Origin: Bifidobacterium pluvialisilvae
Lineage (GTDB): Bacteria; Actinomycetota; Actinomycetes; Actinomycetales; Bifidobacteriaceae
Assembly (NCBI RefSeq): GCF_019331695.1
Contig: NZ_JAHBBI010000013.1
Span: 1 to 59,221, forward strand
Reading direction: 5' to 3'
DNA length: 59,221 nt
Below the pieces are notes generated by a model that worked only from the letters and a program-made list of their open reading frames with translations, was not told the DNA's origin and ran no database searches. The position numbers were made by a program, and so were the translations under genes. Shown in pieces: positions 45,598 to 56,754 of the stretch; positions within the stretch are counted from its first letter, which is position 1, and the number at the start of each line of letters is the position of its first letter.

Positions 45598-47184
45598 ATG
45601 CCACTCACCGCTTCGGAACGTCGCCTCGTCGACGAGGCCACCACATGGTTCGACGCCAACCGCAGGCGTTTCATCGACGAACTGTGCGACCTCATCCGGT
45701 ATCCTTCCGTCGCCGACGAATCCAATCCGTCGCCCAGGCCGGGGGAACCGTACGGACATGAGGTACGCCGCGTGTTCGACCATATGATCAACAAGGCCGA
45801 ACGTGACGGATTCCCCACATACGACTACGACGGGCATGTGTTGGAGGTCGCCTATCCGCAGGATAGCGTCGAGACGACGGATGACATCGCATTCGTCGGC
45901 CACCTCGACGTCGTGCCCGCCGGCCCCGGCTGGACGCACGACGCCTTCGAACCCCGCGTCGTCGCCGACGGCGACGTCGTCATCGGCCGCGGCGCCTTGG
46001 ACGACAAGGGCGTCTCACTGGTGAACTACAGTCTGCTGCGGTTCTTCGACGAGCGGGGGCATCGTTTCCGGCATCGTGTCCGTATGCTGTTCGGCGGCTC
46101 CGAGGAGCCGGCGCTCAACGACATCAAATGGTTCGTAGCCAACGTCGGCGCACCCCATCAGGCCATCGTCACCGATGGGCCATTCCCCGTGAACACCATT
46201 CAGAAGGGCCTGCTCGACGTCGACGTGGCGTTGCCGGCCGGAGGGCGACTCCGCGGCTGGCACGCCGGATCGTCGGCCAACACCATCCCCGCCGTCGCCT
46301 CCATCGACCTTGCCGGCATGGACGTCGACGAGGCTCGTCGGGCCGTTGACCATGCCGGTCTGGATGACGATATACGTGGCCGCATCACGATAACGCCATC
46401 CGACGGTGCGGGCGACAGGGGAGCGACGGTCACCGCCCACGGCATCTCCGGTCACGCGTCCAAGCCCAACGGCACCATCAACGCCATCGCGTTGCTGACG
46501 TCCGTTCTGATCAGGTCCGGCCTGCTCGAAGGCCGTGACGCCACCGTGGCCGGCGCCATCGCAGGATGGGCCGGCGACCCATACGGCGGCACGCTCGGCT
46601 TCGCGTTCGACAATGCGGAAAGCGGCCCGACGACCGCCAACCTCGGTGTCATCGTGCCCGGCCCCGAATTCGGCGCCGCCGGTACTGATGGCAAGGCCGT
46701 GGGGGACGACGAAATCGTCATGCATCTCGACATCCGCTACGCCGTCGGCCAGACCGCCGAGGACATCCTCGCCGCGATCCGACGCCATGTGGAGCCGATC
46801 GGCGGACGACTGGTCAACGTGTTGAACGATGATCCGTACTATGTGTCCGCCGACGACCCGCGCGTCGAGCTGCTGACCGCTGCATACAACGACGTCGTCG
46901 ACGGCATGACGCCCGGCACGCCCAAGGCGGGGCCGGTCGCCATGGGCGGCGGCACCCACGCACGGTTCATCACCGACGCATTGAACTTCGGCCCCGAATT
47001 CCATGCCGAATACGTGCCCGCCGTCGATGGCATCGTCATGGACCCGCCGGACTGCATCGCCCCCGGCACCGGCTCCGCGCATGGCGTCGACGAATGGGTG
47101 TCCATCCGCAACCTCAAAGCCGCCTTCATCATGTACGCCTTGGGCCTCGTCCGTCTTGACCGGTATTTGGATGGTGGGAACTAA
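45598..47184 (+). CDS. M20 family dipeptidase (PepV/Sapep type)
   Basis: A 528-residue metallopeptidase. GHLDVVPAGPGWTHDAFEP has the first metal His, GRGALDDKG the bridging Asp, GGSEEP the general base, and HLDIRYAVGQ and GGGTHARF late landmarks; these fit the Sapep/PepV dipeptidases, which cleave unspecified short peptides in the cytoplasm. AAAGG precedes two tandem ATGs (45595 and 45598); I use the second for spacing. Length is slightly above the ~470 of PepV. It follows aroQ after 60 bases and may be transcribed with it. DapE-type hydrolases are the alternative. Confidence 0.85.
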   Translation: MPLTASERRLVDEATTWFDANRRRFIDELCDLIRYPSVADESNPSPRPGEPYGHEVRRVFDHMINKAERDGFPTYDYDGHVLEVAYPQDSVETTDDIAFVGHLDVVPAGPGWTHDAFEPRVVADGDVVIGRGALDDKGVSLVNYSLLRFFDERGHRFRHRVRMLFGGSEEPALNDIKWFVANVGAPHQAIVTDGPFPVNTIQKGLLDVDVALPAGGRLRGWHAGSSANTIPAVASIDLAGMDVDEARRAVDHAGLDDDIRGRITITPSDGAGDRGATVTAHGISGHASKPNGTINAIALLTSVLIRSGLLEGRDATVAGAIAGWAGDPYGGTLGFAFDNAESGPTTANLGVIVPGPEFGAAGTDGKAVGDDEIVMHLDIRYAVGQTAEDILAAIRRHVEPIGGRLVNVLNDDPYYVSADDPRVELLTAAYNDVVDGMTPGTPKAGPVAMGGGTHARFITDALNFGPEFHAEYVPAVDGIVMDPPDCIAPGTGSAHGVDEWVSIRNLKAAFIMYALGLVRLDRYLDGGN

Positions 47185-47274
47185 GGCCAGCCAAACTCGC
47201 TACCATCGGGCATGGCAGTCGTCCGTCGCGGTATTCGTGGCGGACGGTATGGAGAGAGTGAAAGGACCATTGTC

Positions 47275-48216
47275 ATGCCTGCAAAGCTCATCGTCAGAAC
47301 AGCGGCGGCGTTTGCCGTCATCGCCGCCACCATGTCGTTCGCGGCCTGCGGCACGTCGGACGCGGGGGATTCCAACGCAAGCGCCGGAGGAGACCAGAGT
47401 CTCAGCGGCAAGCCGACCGATGGATACGACGTGAGCGGTGTGAAGAAGGACGACGCCATCGCCGCGCTGCTGCCGCAGTCCGTGACGCAGGACGGCAAGT
47501 TCGTCGTCGGCATGGACACGTCATACGCGCCGGCCGAATTCATCAGCACCGACGGCAAGACGCCCATCGGCTACGAGGTCGACATGGCCAAGGCATTGGG
47601 CAACATCTTCGGGTTGAAGACCGAGCCCACCACCGCTGTGTTCGACTCCATCATCCCCTCCGTCGGATCCAAATACGATGTGGGCATCTCCTCGTTCATC
47701 CCCAGCCCCGAACGCGTGAAATCCGTCGACTTCGTCACCTACCAGACCGTCGGCACCGCGTTCGTGGTCAAGAAGGGCAACCCCGACAAGGTGGACCCCG
47801 ACAACCTGTGCGGCATGAAGATCGCCGTGCAGACCGGCAGCACGCAGGAGGAGGACGTCAACAAGTCGTCCGACCAGTGCAAGGCCTCCGGCAAGGACCC
47901 GGTCGACATCCTCTCGTTCAAACAGCAGACCGACGTGACCACCTCGGTCATGACCGGCAAGGCGCAGGCGTTCTACACCGGTACCGACGCCAACGGTTAC
48001 GCCATCAAGCAGTCCGACGGCGCGCTCGAACAGCTCGAACCCGTGCGCGACACCGTCAAGGTCGGCGCAGCCATCAAGAAGGGTGACGCCAAGACCCGCG
48101 AGGCCATGCAGAAGGGATTGCAGAAGCTCATGGACGACGGCACCTTCCAGAAGATCATGGACTACTGGGGCGTCGGCTCCACCGCCGACGAGAAGGCCGA
48201 GGTCATCACCCAGTAG
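47275..48216 (+). CDS. Amino-acid ABC transporter substrate-binding lipoprotein
   Basis: A 313-residue secreted lipoprotein: signal peptide MPAKLIVRTAAAFAVIAATM with the lipobox cysteine C25 in FAACG, a Ser/Gly/Asp linker, then a family 3 solute-binding domain (FVVGMDTSYAPAEFI, GYEVDMAKALGNIFGLK, YDVGISSFIPSPERVKSVDF, MKIAVQTGSTQ). It probably binds a polar amino acid. AAAGGA precedes the ATG at 47275. No permease or ATPase gene is adjacent, so it is an orphan that must work with components encoded elsewhere. Confidence 0.9.
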   Translation: MPAKLIVRTAAAFAVIAATMSFAACGTSDAGDSNASAGGDQSLSGKPTDGYDVSGVKKDDAIAALLPQSVTQDGKFVVGMDTSYAPAEFISTDGKTPIGYEVDMAKALGNIFGLKTEPTTAVFDSIIPSVGSKYDVGISSFIPSPERVKSVDFVTYQTVGTAFVVKKGNPDKVDPDNLCGMKIAVQTGSTQEEDVNKSSDQCKASGKDPVDILSFKQQTDVTTSVMTGKAQAFYTGTDANGYAIKQSDGALEQLEPVRDTVKVGAAIKKGDAKTREAMQKGLQKLMDDGTFQKIMDYWGVGSTADEKAEVITQ

Positions 48217-48233
48217 AACGCACGCCTCTCCCC

Positions 48234-48336
48234 AAGATTCTTCGACTTCGGGCTTCGCCCTTCGCTCAGAATGACAAGAAAAACGGGGCCCGTCGTTCGG
48301 AATGACAAAAACAGTTCCTTTTGCTCAGGATGATAA
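48234..48336 (+). repeat. Cluster of degenerate AATGACAA repeats
   Basis: Three related units lie in tandem: TTCGCTCAGAATGACAA (48261-48277), GTCGTTCGGAATGACAA (48292-48308) and TTGCTCAGGATGATAA (48321-48336), preceded by AAGATTCTTCGACTTCGGGC (48234-48253) with a GGGC/GCCC mini-hairpin. This kind of TTCGCTCAGAATGACA element recurs in bacterial intergenic regions. Here it separates the lipoprotein gene from pyrG. Confidence 0.65.
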
Positions 48337-48358
48337 GGAATGGGGAGTGGAACACGCG

Positions 48359-48388
48359 TTGTCGGGGCGGTCATATGCGGATGATAAA
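48359..48388 (+). promoter_or_regulatory. pyrG promoter, probably leaderless transcript
   Basis: TTGTCG (48359-48364), 18-base spacer, GATAAA (48383-48388). Ten bases separate the -10 box from the pyrG ATG, so transcription should start within about four bases of the start codon. No Shine-Dalgarno is present. Confidence 0.5.
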
Positions 48389-48398
48389 GTGAAATTCC

Positions 48399-50060
<1,662 letters not shown>

Positions 50061-50123
50061 ACCGACCGACGCAACGATCGGCACGACGGCTGAGCCGGCC
50101 CCAGCCGGCCAGCCGACCGTCAC

Positions 50124-50162
50124 GCGAGAACCCGCCGAATACGACATTCGGCGGGTTCTCGC
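50124..50162 (+). terminator. Terminator of pyrG
   Basis: A perfect 17-bp stem (50124-50140 with 50146-50162) and 5-base loop, 63 bases after the stop codon. Confidence 0.8.
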
Positions 50163-50252
50163 ATATCGGGAGGCGAACGCCCGTCGCACGTTCCAGTCAA
50201 CATGCGGTTCCATCACCATGATGCGGTGTAATCTTTCTCACGTTCATTCATG

Positions 50253-50353
50253 GATAATATTCGGAATGTCGACTAGCGTTGTTCTCGGCATTCTGTTAGC
50301 TTTGCTACGGATAACAGCACTTTCGTCAAGAGTCCGGCCGCTTTTGGCCGGAC
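50253..50353 (+). promoter_or_regulatory. Upstream region and leader hairpins of the suf operon
   Basis: A GATAAT box (50253-50258) is a candidate -10. Downstream, CTGTTA/TAACAG (50293-50317) and the perfect GTCCGGCC/GGCCGGAC hairpin (50332-50353) lie just before the GGAGG that serves sufB. Between the pyrG terminator and the box I see nothing else. The leader could respond to iron-sulfur status, but no known riboswitch or Fur/SufR site is recognised. Confidence 0.4.
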
Positions 50354-50371
50354 GAATGGAGGCAGCTCAAG

Positions 50372-51889
50372 GTGACGGATGAGAAGACGCCGCAGGAGGC
50401 CCCGAACAAGGGGGCCGCGGCGGCCGACGTGGAGATGAGCCAGTACGTGGCCGACCGTTCCCGCGTCAACGAGGATAAAATCAAAAAGGACGACGAGATC
50501 ATCTCGCAGTTCGGCGAATACAGCTATGGTTGGCATGATTCCGACGCCGCCGGCGAGGCCGCCAAACGCGGCATCGACGAAAGCGTGGTACGTGCCATCT
50601 CCGCCGACAAGAACGAGCCCGAATGGATGCTCGACATGCGTCTGCGCGGATTCAAGGCGTTCCTCGACAAGCCCATGCCCGACTGGGGCGTGGACCTCTC
50701 CGGATTCAACGCCGACGACTTCAAGTACTATGTGAAGCCCATCGACAAGCAGGCCAAGACCTGGGACGAACTGCCCGACGACATCCGCAACACCTACGAC
50801 CGACTCGGCATCCCCGAGGCCGAGAAGAACCGACTGGTCTCCGGCGTCGCCGCCCAGTACGAGTCCGAGGTCATCTACAACTCCATCCAGGAGGACCTCA
50901 GGAAGCAGGGCGTGATCTTCGTCGACACCGACACCGCCGTACGCGAATACCCCGACCTGGTGCGCAAGTACTTCGGCACCGTCGTCTCCCCGGAGGACAA
51001 CAAGTTCGGCGCCCTGAACACCGCCGCATGGTCCGGCGGATCATTCGTCTACGTGCCGAAGGGCGTGCACGTGGAGATCCCGCTGCAGGCGTACTTCCGC
51101 ATCAACACGCCGGCCATGGGCCAGTTCGAACGTACGCTCATCATCGCCGACGAAGGCTCCTACGTGCACTATGTCGAAGGCTGCACGGCCCCGATCTGGT
51201 CCGAGGACTCGCTGCACGCCGCCATCGTCGAGATCATCGTGGAGAAGCACGCCCGCGTGCGCTACACCACCGTGCAGAACTGGTCGAACAACGTGTACAA
51301 CCTCGTCACCCAGCGCGCCTATGTGCGTGAGGGCGGCACCATGGAATGGGTCGACGGCAACATCGGATCCAAGGCCACCATGAAGTACCCGGCATGCATC
51401 CTCGCCGAACCGTACGCCAAGGCCAGCACCATGTCGCTCGGCTTCGCCGGCAAGGGCCAGTACCAGGACACGGGCGCCAAGATGATTCATCTCGCCCCGC
51501 ACACCAGCTCGACCATCGTGGCCAAGTCCATCTCCCGAGGCGGCGGACGATCCGCCTACCGCGGTCTCGTCAAGATCGTCAAGGGCGCCGAAGGCTCCTC
51601 CAACTCCACCGTATGCGACGCGCTGCTCGTGGACGACTACAGCCGTTCCGACACCTACCCGCATGTGGACGTGCGCGAGGACGACGTCTCCATGGCCCAC
51701 GAGGCCACCGTGTCGAAGGTCTCCGAAGACCAGCTCTTCTATCTCATGAGCCGCGGTCTCTCCGAAGAGGAGGCCATGGGCATGATCGTACGAGGATTCG
51801 TGGAGCCGATCAGCCGCGAGCTGCCGATGGAATACGCGCTCGAACTGAACCGACTCGTTGAACTGCAGATGGAAGGATCGGTGGGCTGA
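50372..51889 (+). CDS. sufB: Fe-S cluster assembly scaffold SufB
   Basis: Core subunit of the SufBCD scaffold that builds Fe-S clusters. The 505-residue protein contains [58 protein letters not shown] and [12 protein letters not shown], with the conserved cysteines. The N terminus (about 1-40) is an extra charged stretch. Start GTG after GGAGG. First gene of sufB-sufD-sufC-sufS-sufU-sufT. No sufR precedes it. Confidence 0.96.
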   Translation: MTDEKTPQEAPNKGAAAADVEMSQYVADRSRVNEDKIKKDDEIISQFGEYSYGWHDSDAAGEAAKRGIDESVVRAISADKNEPEWMLDMRLRGFKAFLDKPMPDWGVDLSGFNADDFKYYVKPIDKQAKTWDELPDDIRNTYDRLGIPEAEKNRLVSGVAAQYESEVIYNSIQEDLRKQGVIFVDTDTAVREYPDLVRKYFGTVVSPEDNKFGALNTAAWSGGSFVYVPKGVHVEIPLQAYFRINTPAMGQFERTLIIADEGSYVHYVEGCTAPIWSEDSLHAAIVEIIVEKHARVRYTTVQNWSNNVYNLVTQRAYVREGGTMEWVDGNIGSKATMKYPACILAEPYAKASTMSLGFAGKGQYQDTGAKMIHLAPHTSSTIVAKSISRGGGRSAYRGLVKIVKGAEGSSNSTVCDALLVDDYSRSDTYPHVDVREDDVSMAHEATVSKVSEDQLFYLMSRGLSEEEAMGMIVRGFVEPISRELPMEYALELNRLVELQMEGSVG

Positions 51890-51890
51890 T

Positions 51891-53162
51891 ATGACCGACG
51901 CAACGAACAGCGAAACCACGAACGAGCAGACCGCCGCGCAGGTGGCCGCGGAACTCGACATCCCCGTGGCCGACCTCAATGACCCGTACGCCGTGCCGGC
52001 CCTCATGCCGTCCAGCGCCGACAAGGCGCCGCGCTCCTTCGACCCGGACGACTTCGCCGCCCCCACGCGCAAGCAGGACGACTGGCGCTACACGCCGATC
52101 GACCGCATCGAGGAGTTCTTCGACGTGTTCAAGCCCAGCGGCGAGACCACCGTCGAGGTCAGCGCCGTCGACGGGACGGAACTCGACGCCGACAACGTGC
52201 GTCTCTACCAGACGCGCATCGACGAGGAGCCCTCCGGCACCGTGTCCAAGCCGACCGACCGCGCCGCCGCCGTCGAATGGAAGTCCGGCACCACCGCCAC
52301 CGTCGTGGAGCTCACCGGCGAACTCAAGTCCCCGGTGCTCGTGAAGGTGAAGGGCGCGGGACTCGACCTCGACGCCCTCCATCTGGTCATCAAGGCCGAC
52401 GACAGGGCCCACGGCGACGTGATCGTGGAACACGAGGGCAAGGCCCGTCTCGCCGAAGGCGTGGAGATCGTCACCGGCAAGGACTCCCACGTCTCCACCA
52501 CGTTCGTTCAGGAATGGGATCCGGAATCCAAGCACGTGGGCAATCACCGCATCCACGTGGGCGAGGGCGCGTCCCTGCGCCACTCCGTCGTCACGCTCGG
52601 CGGCGACGTGGTGCGTCTGCGCATGGACCAGGACTTCGGCGGCGCCCAGAGCGAGCTCAACATGCTCGGCATCTACTTCGTCGACCCCGGCCAGCACATC
52701 GAGAACCGCACGATGGTGGTGCACAACCACCCCGAATGCAAGTCCCGCGTGGTCTACAAGGGCGCGCTCGACGGCAAGGGCGCGCACTCCACATGGGTGG
52801 GCAACGCGCTCATCCAGCCGACCGCGCCCGGCACCGACTCCTACGAGCTCAACCGCAACCTCGTGCTCACCCCGGGCGCCATCGCCGACTCCGAACCGAA
52901 CCTCGAAATCGAGAACGGCAACATCATCGGCGCCGGCCACGCCAGCTCCGTCGGCCGCTTCGATGACGAGGAGCTGTTCTACCTGCAGTCCCGTGGCATT
53001 CCGGAGACCGAGGCCCGCAAGCTCGTGGTCCGCGGCTTCTTCGCCGAACTGATCGAGGAGATCGGCATCCCATCCATCTCCGAACACCTCATGAGCGTCA
53101 TCGACCGTCGTCTCGCCCGCGGCGAAAGCGCGGCCATGGCCGAGGTCCTTGAGGAAAAGTAA
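51891..53162 (+). CDS. sufD: Fe-S cluster assembly protein SufD
   Basis: Partner of SufB in the SufBCD scaffold. The 423-residue protein has DDWRYTPIDRIEEFFDVF, LGIYFVDPGQHIENRTMVVH, VYKGALDGKGAHSTWVGNAL and the C-terminal DDEELFYLQSRGIPETEARK, which match SufD. The start MTDATNSE lies one base after the sufB stop; a frame starting at 51858 would overlap sufB. The residues HNHPECKSR are intact. Confidence 0.95.
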   Translation: MTDATNSETTNEQTAAQVAAELDIPVADLNDPYAVPALMPSSADKAPRSFDPDDFAAPTRKQDDWRYTPIDRIEEFFDVFKPSGETTVEVSAVDGTELDADNVRLYQTRIDEEPSGTVSKPTDRAAAVEWKSGTTATVVELTGELKSPVLVKVKGAGLDLDALHLVIKADDRAHGDVIVEHEGKARLAEGVEIVTGKDSHVSTTFVQEWDPESKHVGNHRIHVGEGASLRHSVVTLGGDVVRLRMDQDFGGAQSELNMLGIYFVDPGQHIENRTMVVHNHPECKSRVVYKGALDGKGAHSTWVGNALIQPTAPGTDSYELNRNLVLTPGAIADSEPNLEIENGNIIGAGHASSVGRFDDEELFYLQSRGIPETEARKLVVRGFFAELIEEIGIPSISEHLMSVIDRRLARGESAAMAEVLEEK

Positions 53163-53195
53163 CGACACCAACGACAGATTTTTAGGAGAACAACA

Positions 53196-53975
53196 ATGTC
53201 AACATTGGAAATCAAGGACCTCTACGCCTCCGTGGAGACCAAGGACGGACGCAAGCAGATCCTCAAGGGCGTCAACCTCACCGTCAACTCCGGCGAGACC
53301 CACGCCATCATGGGCCCCAACGGCTCCGGCAAGTCCACCCTCGCCTACACGCTGGCCGGCCACCCCAAGTACGAGGTCGATTCCGGCGAAGTGCTGCTCG
53401 ACGGCGAGGACATCCTCAAGATGACCCCGGACGAGCGCGCCAAGGCCGGTTTGTTCCTCGCCATGCAGTACCCGGTCGAGGTCCCCGGCGTCTCCATGAC
53501 CAACTTCCTGCGCACCGCCAAGACCGAGGTCGACGGCAAGGCCCCGGCCATCCGCACGTGGGCCAAGGAGCTCGGCGAGGCCATGAAGCGTCTGCGCATG
53601 GACCCGAAGTTCGCCTCCCGCTCCGTGAACGAGGGCTTCTCCGGCGGCGAGAAGAAGCGTGCCGAAGTGCTCCAGCTCGAACTGCTCAAGCCCAAGTTCG
53701 CCATTCTCGACGAGACCGACTCCGGCCTCGACGTCGACGCCCTGCGCATCGTCTCCGAGGGCGTGAACCGCGCCAAGGACGCCAACGACTTCGGCATCCT
53801 CATGGTCACGCACTACACGCGCATCCTCAAGTACATCAAGCCCGACATCGTGCACGTGTTCGCCGACGGCCACTTCGTGAAGACCGGCGGCCCCGAGCTG
53901 GCCGACGAGCTCGAGGAGAACGGCTACGACCAGTACCTGCCCGAAGGCGCCGACTCCGAATCGGCGTTGGCCTGA
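53196..53975 (+). CDS. sufC: Fe-S cluster assembly ATPase SufC
   Basis: ATPase that drives the SufBCD scaffold. The 259-residue protein has Walker A GPNGSGKSTLAYTLAGHP, the SufC-type signature FSGGEKKRAEVLQL, Walker B FAILDETDSGLD and the switch VTHYTRIL. TAGGAGAACAACA precedes the ATG. It lies 33 bases after sufD and 15 before sufS. Confidence 0.96.
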   Translation: MSTLEIKDLYASVETKDGRKQILKGVNLTVNSGETHAIMGPNGSGKSTLAYTLAGHPKYEVDSGEVLLDGEDILKMTPDERAKAGLFLAMQYPVEVPGVSMTNFLRTAKTEVDGKAPAIRTWAKELGEAMKRLRMDPKFASRSVNEGFSGGEKKRAEVLQLELLKPKFAILDETDSGLDVDALRIVSEGVNRAKDANDFGILMVTHYTRILKYIKPDIVHVFADGHFVKTGGPELADELEENGYDQYLPEGADSESALA

Positions 53976-53990
53976 GACGGGGGAGAAGCC

Positions 53991-55265
53991 ATGGTGGATT
54001 TTGAGGCCATACGGGCGCAGTTCCCGATTCTCGACCAGAAGATTCACGGGCATCCGCTCGTGTATCTGGATTCGGCGGCCACGTCGCAGAAGCCGCAGTG
54101 CGTCATCGACGCGGAGTCCGAGTTCTACCGGACCATCAACGCCGGCGTGCATCGTGGCGCCCACGAGCTCGCCGCATTGAGCACCGAGGCATTCGAGCAG
54201 GCCCGTGCCAAGGTGGCCCGTCTCGTCGGCGCCGACTCGGCCGAAGGCGAGGAGGAGATCGTCGTCACCGGCGGCGCCACCGCCGGGCTCAACATGCTCG
54301 CCACCGCCATCGGCAACGCGTCGCTCGGCCGCGGGGGAGAGGCGGCCAAACGCTTCGCCATCAAGCCCGGCGACGAGATCGTGGTCTCCGAGGCGGAGCA
54401 CCATTCCGTGCTGCTGCCGTTCCAGGAGCTCGCCGCCCGCACCGGCGCCACGTTCAAGTGGCTGGGACTCACCGAGGATGGCCGCGTACGCACCGACAAC
54501 CTTGACGAGGTCATCACCGAACGCACCAAGGTCGTCGCCGTCACCCATGTGGGCAACACCACCGGCGCCATCACGAACATCGCGCCGATCATCAGGCGTG
54601 CGCACGAGGTCGGCGCCATCTTCATCCTCGACGCATGCCAGTCCGTGCCCCACCTCAAGGTGGACTTCCACGCCCTCGACGTGGACTTCGCCGCATGGAG
54701 CGCCCACAAGATGTACGGTCCCACCGGCGTGGGCTTCCTGTACGGACGGCGCGAGCTGCTCGAGGCCCTGCCGCCCGCCAGCTTCGGCGGATCCATGGTC
54801 GAGCTCGCGTGGATGGACAAGCCCGCCCAGTACATGGAGCCGCCCGCCCGCTTCGAGGCCGGCACCCAGCCCGTCGCCCAGGTCGTCGCGGCCGGTGTCG
54901 CCGCCGAATGGCTCATGAACATCGGCATGGAGAACCTCGAGGCCCATGAGAAGACCATCGCCGCCGAACTGCTCAAGCTCGGCGACATCGACGGCATCCG
55001 CATCCTCGGACCGCGCGAGAACGTGGACCGCATCGGCACCGTGGCCTTTGATGTCAAAGGTGTGCACCCGCACGACGTCGGCCAGTTCATCGACGCCCAG
55101 GGCATCGCCATCCGCGTCGGCCACCACTGCGCCCAGCCGGTGCACCGTCACTTCGGCCTGTTCGCTTCGAACCGTGCTTCCAGCGGCATCTACAACACCG
55201 TGGACGACGCCAGGGCGCTCGTCGAGGCCGCCGGCAAGGTCCGTGCCTTCTTCCGCGCCGAATAG
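53991..55265 (+). CDS. sufS: Cysteine desulfurase SufS
   Basis: PLP-dependent enzyme that releases sulfur from cysteine. The 424-residue protein has HRGAHELAALSTEAFE, DACQSVPHL, the PLP lysine in SAHKMYGPTG (about 238) and the persulfide cysteine in RVGHHCAQP (about 379), characteristic of group II desulfurases that partner with SufU. GGGGAGAAGCC precedes the ATG. A hairpin after the stop separates it from sufU. Confidence 0.95.
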   Translation: MVDFEAIRAQFPILDQKIHGHPLVYLDSAATSQKPQCVIDAESEFYRTINAGVHRGAHELAALSTEAFEQARAKVARLVGADSAEGEEEIVVTGGATAGLNMLATAIGNASLGRGGEAAKRFAIKPGDEIVVSEAEHHSVLLPFQELAARTGATFKWLGLTEDGRVRTDNLDEVITERTKVVAVTHVGNTTGAITNIAPIIRRAHEVGAIFILDACQSVPHLKVDFHALDVDFAAWSAHKMYGPTGVGFLYGRRELLEALPPASFGGSMVELAWMDKPAQYMEPPARFEAGTQPVAQVVAAGVAAEWLMNIGMENLEAHEKTIAAELLKLGDIDGIRILGPRENVDRIGTVAFDVKGVHPHDVGQFIDAQGIAIRVGHHCAQPVHRHFGLFASNRASSGIYNTVDDARALVEAAGKVRAFFRAE

Positions 55266-55328
55266 ACCGGATAAACGTCGATTCTCCGTGCCGTCGCATC
55301 GCACCGCTGAACGACAGACGACACCGAT

Positions 55329-55371
55329 GGTGGCCCGCCATGCCAGTACGCCTACGGCATGACGGGCCACC
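55329..55371 (+). terminator. Hairpin between sufS and sufU
   Basis: A near-perfect 16-bp stem (55329-55344 with 55356-55371, one mismatch) with an 11-base loop. There is no T run, so it may adjust expression between sufS and sufU rather than end transcription. Confidence 0.5.
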
Positions 55372-55402
55372 GACGTCATAGCACATCGCTAGGTTAGAGG
55401 GC

Positions 55403-55999
55403 ATGGCAGATTACGGAATGAGTTCCGAAGAACTTGAGCAGATGTACCAGGAAGTCATCCTGGAGGCTTCAAAGAACCCCCATGGCAAGGTCCATTTCGC
55501 CGCCGGCGACGGGTCGAACACGATAGGCGTCGACAGTCTCAGCGCCGGGCAAAGCACCCTGCAGGCCAGCCACGAATACTGCGTGCCGGCCCAATCCCAC
55601 CAGTTCAACCCCACCTGCGGCGACGAGGTCACCGTGCGCGTCGAAGTCTCCGACGGGTCCGACGGCAAGCCGCAGCACATCGAACGGCTGGTCTGGGACG
55701 GCCAGGGCTGTTCCATTTCCCAGGCGAGCCTGTCCATCATGGTCGATCTCGTCGACGGCAAGACCGTGGACGAAGCCATGGAACTGTTCCATACGTTCCA
55801 CAAGCTCATGGAATCACGCGGCAACGGGCTGAACGACGAACAGCTGGAGGAATCGCTCGGCGACGCCGTGGTGTTCCAAGGCGTTTCACGATACCCGATG
55901 CGCATCAAGTGTGCTTTACTGGGATGGGAGGGCCTGAAGGACTCCATGGCGCAGGCACTGGCCCACATGTCCGGCGACGCCGCCGGCAAGCAGGCGTAA
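55403..55999 (+). CDS. sufU: SufU zinc-dependent sulfur transfer protein
   Basis: Accepts persulfide sulfur from SufS. The 198-residue protein contains NPTCGDEVTV (C72, D74), GQGCSISQASLSIM (C103) and RIKCALLGW (C170), the three zinc/persulfide cysteines. Compared with typical ~145-residue SufU it has a ~35-residue insertion (residues ~27-62, with an extra C60) between the YQEVILEASKNPHG start and the CGDEV motif. AGAGGG precedes the ATG. It is followed by the sufT-like gene. Confidence 0.93.
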   Translation: MADYGMSSEELEQMYQEVILEASKNPHGKVHFAAGDGSNTIGVDSLSAGQSTLQASHEYCVPAQSHQFNPTCGDEVTVRVEVSDGSDGKPQHIERLVWDGQGCSISQASLSIMVDLVDGKTVDEAMELFHTFHKLMESRGNGLNDEQLEESLGDAVVFQGVSRYPMRIKCALLGWEGLKDSMAQALAHMSGDAAGKQA

Positions 56000-56043
56000 G
56001 ACATTTACCCGCACTTTTACAGACACCTACAAAGGAGGCGTAA

Positions 56044-56622
56044 TTGGCAGACGACAATCTCGTACCCGAGCCGCAGGATTCGGTCTACCAGTCCGTACAG
56101 CGTGCCCTCGGCAATGAGGAGGACGCCAAGAAGGTCATGATGAACCCGAATCTCGCCGGTTCCATCGGCAAAAACGACGACAAGACCGCCACGGATACCT
56201 GCGGCTGCGGCAACGACCATGGCTCCTGCGGCTGCTCCGATGACGGCGACGAGCCGGATATCCCGCTCAAGGCCATCGACGACATCGGCCGTGCGACCGC
56301 GCGCGACGTGCAGGAGGCGCTGCATCAGGTCATCGACCCCGAACTCGGCATCGACGTCGTCGATCTCGGTCTGGTCTACGGCATCGAAATCGACGAACTC
56401 GGCCGTGCCATCATCACGATGACGCTCACCACGCCCGCGTGCCCGCTCACCGACCTCATCGAGGATGAGACCGCCAGCGTGCTCGCCGGTCTGGTCGAGG
56501 AGTTCCGCATCGACTGGACGTGGACCCCGCCGTGGAGCATCGAGAAGATCACGCCGGAAGGCCAGGCGCAGCTCGCCGCGCTCGGCTTCAACTTCGATAA
56601 CCTGCCCACCTACGGCGCATAA
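56044..56622 (+). CDS. SufT-like (DUF59/MIP18) Fe-S maturation protein with Cys-rich N terminus
   Basis: A 192-residue protein whose C-terminal ~105 residues (about 86-185) match the DUF59/MIP18 family: VIDPELGIDVVDLGLVYGIE and TLTTPACPLTDLIEDE with the reactive C133. Family members assist maturation of Fe-S proteins. Residues 1-80 are an unusual acidic extension with CGCGNDHGSCGCSDDGDE (C53, C55, C62, C64), a possible metal-binding cluster. Start TTG after AAAGGAGG at 5-base spacing. Last gene of the suf operon. Confidence 0.88.
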   Translation: MADDNLVPEPQDSVYQSVQRALGNEEDAKKVMMNPNLAGSIGKNDDKTATDTCGCGNDHGSCGCSDDGDEPDIPLKAIDDIGRATARDVQEALHQVIDPELGIDVVDLGLVYGIEIDELGRAIITMTLTTPACPLTDLIEDETASVLAGLVEEFRIDWTWTPPWSIEKITPEGQAQLAALGFNFDNLPTYGA

Positions 56623-56667
56623 GCCGATTACGGTGTAACAACGCGTATCAACGTATAGAAAACCAAA

Positions 56668-56702
56668 AGAAGCTCCCATCCCCGATAGGGGAGGGAGCTT
56701 CT
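56668..56702. terminator. Bidirectional terminator, sufT/glgC
   Basis: AGAAGCTCCC..CCCC pairs with GGGG.GGGAGCTTCT around GATA, between two convergent genes. Confidence 0.75.
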
Positions 56703-56754
56703 CTCGTCATAGGTTCTGTTCGCCGGTATCGTCGGGAACGGTATCGTCGGAGCG

